Positions 62,351-64,000 of a stretch of 64,000 nucleotides of DNA are shown here, piece after piece. Location: contig NZ_CP080382.1 of the NCBI RefSeq assembly GCF_019443425.1, forward strand, positions 2,914,001 through 2,978,000. Direction: 5' to 3'. The first letter of the stretch is position 1. Each line of letters opens with the position of its first letter. The DNA comes from Arthrobacter sp. PAMC25284. GTDB lineage: Bacteria > Actinomycetota > Actinomycetes > Actinomycetales > Micrococcaceae. The position numbers and the translations under genes were made by a program. The notes beneath the pieces were generated by a model that made no database searches, had not been told where the DNA came from, and saw only the letters and a program-made list of their open reading frames with translations.

Positions 62351-63537
62351 CTAATCGACGAAGCATTGGAATCGCGGTACTTGGGCTGGGATGGATGGGA
62401 CAGGCGCACAGCCGGTCCGCACTCCGGATTCCTTCGCTCTTCCCGAACCGCTCCTTTGAGCCACGGCTCGTTGTCTGCGCTGACACGGCGCCGGCCCTGC
62501 GGGAACGCGCCGTCAACGACTTCGGCTTTGAACGTGCCGTGGAGGACTGGAACGAGGCAATTAACGATCCCGACGTCGACGCCGTCTGGGTGACCGCCCC
62601 CAACATGCTGCACCTGCCCATGATCGAAGCCGCCTGCGCGGCAGGAAAGGCCGTCTTCAGCGAAAAACCGATCGGCGGCAAGCCTGAACAGGCTGTGCAG
62701 GCCTTCCGGGCCGCTGAGGCCGCCGGTGTGCGCACCGGCGTCGGGTACAACTATGTGTGGAGCCCCCTCGTGCTCCACGCCCGGGACCTGATTGCTTCCG
62801 GTGAGCTGGGCGAGATCACCCACTACCGGGGCCGGTTCCTGACGATGTACGGCAGCGACGAACTGGGACTGCTGACCTGGCGGTTCAAACTCGCCGAGGC
62901 CGGGTACGGCGTCACGAGCGATATCCTCAGCCACTCGGTGTCGATGGCACAGTTCCTGGTGGGCGGCATCGAGGAAGTTGTGGGGATGCAGAACACCACC
63001 ATCACCCGGCGCCCGCTGCCGTCCGGAACCGCGAGCCACTACGGCCGCGGTTCGGCGGAGGACCCGACGGGCGAGGTCGAGAATGAGGACTTTGCCTCGA
63101 TGCTGTGCCGCTTCTCCAACGGCGCTACCGGCACTTTTGAGAGCAGCCGGACGATCGTGGGTCCTGAGTCCGAGAACGCCTTTGAGGTCTACGGCACCAA
63201 GGGTTCGCTGAAGTGGAACCACGAGCGCATCAACGAGCTGGAAGTTTACAAGCTCGGCGCCGGCGATGACACCGGATACACCACGGTGCGGGGCGGGGAC
63301 AGGTTCCCGTTCCACGGCGCGTTCGTTCCCGGGCAGGCCAACTCCATCGGCTTCGAGGACCTCGTGGCGATCGAGGACTTCAACTTCATGGAGAGCCTCG
63401 CTACGGGGGCGCCCTTCTCGCCGAGCTTCCGGGAAGCAGTCGACGTCGTCAGCGTCCAGCAGGCGCTTATCGACTCATGGAAATCACGCTCATGGCAGAC
63501 CGTCATGGACCTGGCCGAGAACGAAGGAGCATCCTGA
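62347..63537 (+). CDS. Gfo/Idh/MocA-family oxidoreductase in the iol operon
   Basis: A 396-aa dehydrogenase: IAVLGLGWMGQAHSRSA Rossmann motif, VWVTAPNMLH, catalytic FSEKPIGGKPEQA, GVGYNYVWSP and DILSHSVSMAQFLVGG. Longer than IolG and similar to MocA/IolW-like members that act on scyllo-inositol or other polyols. ATG at 62347 overlaps iolB (ATGA); its stop overlaps iolD by one base. Confidence 0.88.
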   Translation: MTNRRSIGIAVLGLGWMGQAHSRSALRIPSLFPNRSFEPRLVVCADTAPALRERAVNDFGFERAVEDWNEAINDPDVDAVWVTAPNMLHLPMIEAACAAGKAVFSEKPIGGKPEQAVQAFRAAEAAGVRTGVGYNYVWSPLVLHARDLIASGELGEITHYRGRFLTMYGSDELGLLTWRFKLAEAGYGVTSDILSHSVSMAQFLVGGIEEVVGMQNTTITRRPLPSGTASHYGRGSAEDPTGEVENEDFASMLCRFSNGATGTFESSRTIVGPESENAFEVYGTKGSLKWNHERINELEVYKLGAGDDTGYTTVRGGDRFPFHGAFVPGQANSIGFEDLVAIEDFNFMESLATGAPFSPSFREAVDVVSVQQALIDSWKSRSWQTVMDLAENEGAS

Positions 63538-64000
63538 TGGGCGGCGATACCGTACGCATCACAACGTCGGAGGCAATCGTCCGGTACCTGATCGCGCAGC
63601 GGACCGTCGTGGACGGGCAAGAAGTCCCGCTGTTCCCCGGTGTGCTGGCGATCTTCGGTCACGGCAACGTCACCAGCCTCGGCCACGCGCTGGAAACCCA
63701 CCGCGACGAGATCCCGGTGTGGCGGGGCCAGAACGAACAAGGCATGGGCCTGGCGGCGGCGGGATTCGCGAAAGCCATGCGCCGCCGGCAGGTCATGGTG
63801 TGCTCCTCCTCGATCGGACCCGGTGCCACCAACTTCATCACTGCAGCCGGAGTCGCCATGGCCAACCGGCTGCCGGTGCTCTTCATCTCCGGCGACACCT
63901 TCAACACCAGGCTCCAGGACCCGGTCATCCAGCAGGTGGAGCACTTCGGAGCGCCATCGACCACGGTCAACGACGGATTCCGGCCGGTCGTGCGCTATTG
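63537..64000 (+). CDS. iolD: 3D-(3,5/4)-trihydroxycyclohexane-1,2-dione hydrolase, 3'-truncated by window edge
   Basis: The first 154 residues of a ThDP-dependent enzyme. ITTSEAIVRYLIAQRTVVDG, GVLAIFGHGNVTSLGHAL, the ThDP-activating Glu in VWRGQNEQGMGLAAAGFAKA and CSSSIGPGATNFITAAGVA are typical of IolD. It opens the ring of 3,5/4-trihydroxycyclohexanedione to 5-deoxy-glucuronate. GAAGGAG precedes the ATG. It continues beyond the window. Confidence 0.94.
   Translation, partial: MGGDTVRITTSEAIVRYLIAQRTVVDGQEVPLFPGVLAIFGHGNVTSLGHALETHRDEIPVWRGQNEQGMGLAAAGFAKAMRRRQVMVCSSSIGPGATNFITAAGVAMANRLPVLFISGDTFNTRLQDPVIQQVEHFGAPSTTVNDGFRPVVRY

Noticed and set aside
62155..63315. Minus-strand frame of 386 codons opposite iolB and the MocA gene
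   Set aside because: Shadow of the conserved iol genes; contains no domain.

Overview
The window is high-GC DNA, densely packed with genes on both strands. GTG starts, 1-4 nt stop/start overlaps and the gene families (DUF222/HNH protein, SCO1664 family, actinobacterial cytochrome b next to EtfBA, Cgl0159-type inositol gene) point to a soil actinobacterium, most likely Micrococcaceae close to Arthrobacter or Pseudarthrobacter. That assignment is inference. No rRNA, tRNA or CRISPR array was recognised.

Layout. 1-1776: NarL-type two-component pair, with the kinase cut by the window edge. 1795-3961: SCO1664-family protein, histidine phosphatase, RibD/DHFR-like reductase. 4062-7485: MoxR-like ATPase plus VWA protein. 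7767-9323: DUF222/HNH protein ending in a 15-residue repeat. 9434-14360: frameshifted VOC gene, etfB-etfA-cytochrome b operon, second VOC gene, zinc-ribbon protein. 14561-17156: haem-oxygenase-like diiron protein with a CDGSH protein, Cys-rich miniprotein, arfB and a small membrane protein, with two strong terminators. 17258-20447: two alpha/beta hydrolases and an IS3-family element. 20574-25094: MFS exporter, MerR-controlled thioredoxin-like and flavin disulfide reductase pair, another hydrolase.

25269-37201 looks like an amino-acid or amino-acid-conjugate utilisation island: M24 peptidase (frameshifted), MHS transporter (pseudogene), diaminopropionate-ammonia-lyase-like enzyme, M20 deacylase, two RidA proteins, a polar amino acid ABC transporter, a DAO-type flavoenzyme, and LysR and GntR regulators. 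37202-43511 is an amino-sugar PTS operon (nanE, EIICB, EIIA, nagB, PRD antiterminator, HPr, nagA). It is preceded by a sequence closely resembling a ribonucleic antiterminator. 43508-48407 holds a MIO-type aromatic ammonia-lyase with an unusual Ser-Asn selectivity pair, a PDR-type reductase, an IclR regulator and a divergent CYP199-like P450, with a perfect dyad between the regulator and the P450. 48671-51755: a solitary lower-GC HsdR-N-like nuclease and an acyl-CoA ligase. 52062-64000: myo-inositol island (sugar ABC transporter, three Gfo/Idh/MocA dehydrogenases, LacI regulator, iolE, iolC, Cgl0159 gene, iolB, iolD running off the edge), with matching LacI-type dyads in front of both halves.

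A cross-cutting observation: six otherwise intact genes (VOC at 9.4 kb, membrane miniprotein at 17 kb, hydrolase at 18.7 kb, M24 peptidase at 26.4 kb, MHS transporter at 27.3 kb, nagB at 40.6 kb) are each repaired by removing one base. That one-sided pattern suggests insertion-type sequence errors at least as much as gene decay.
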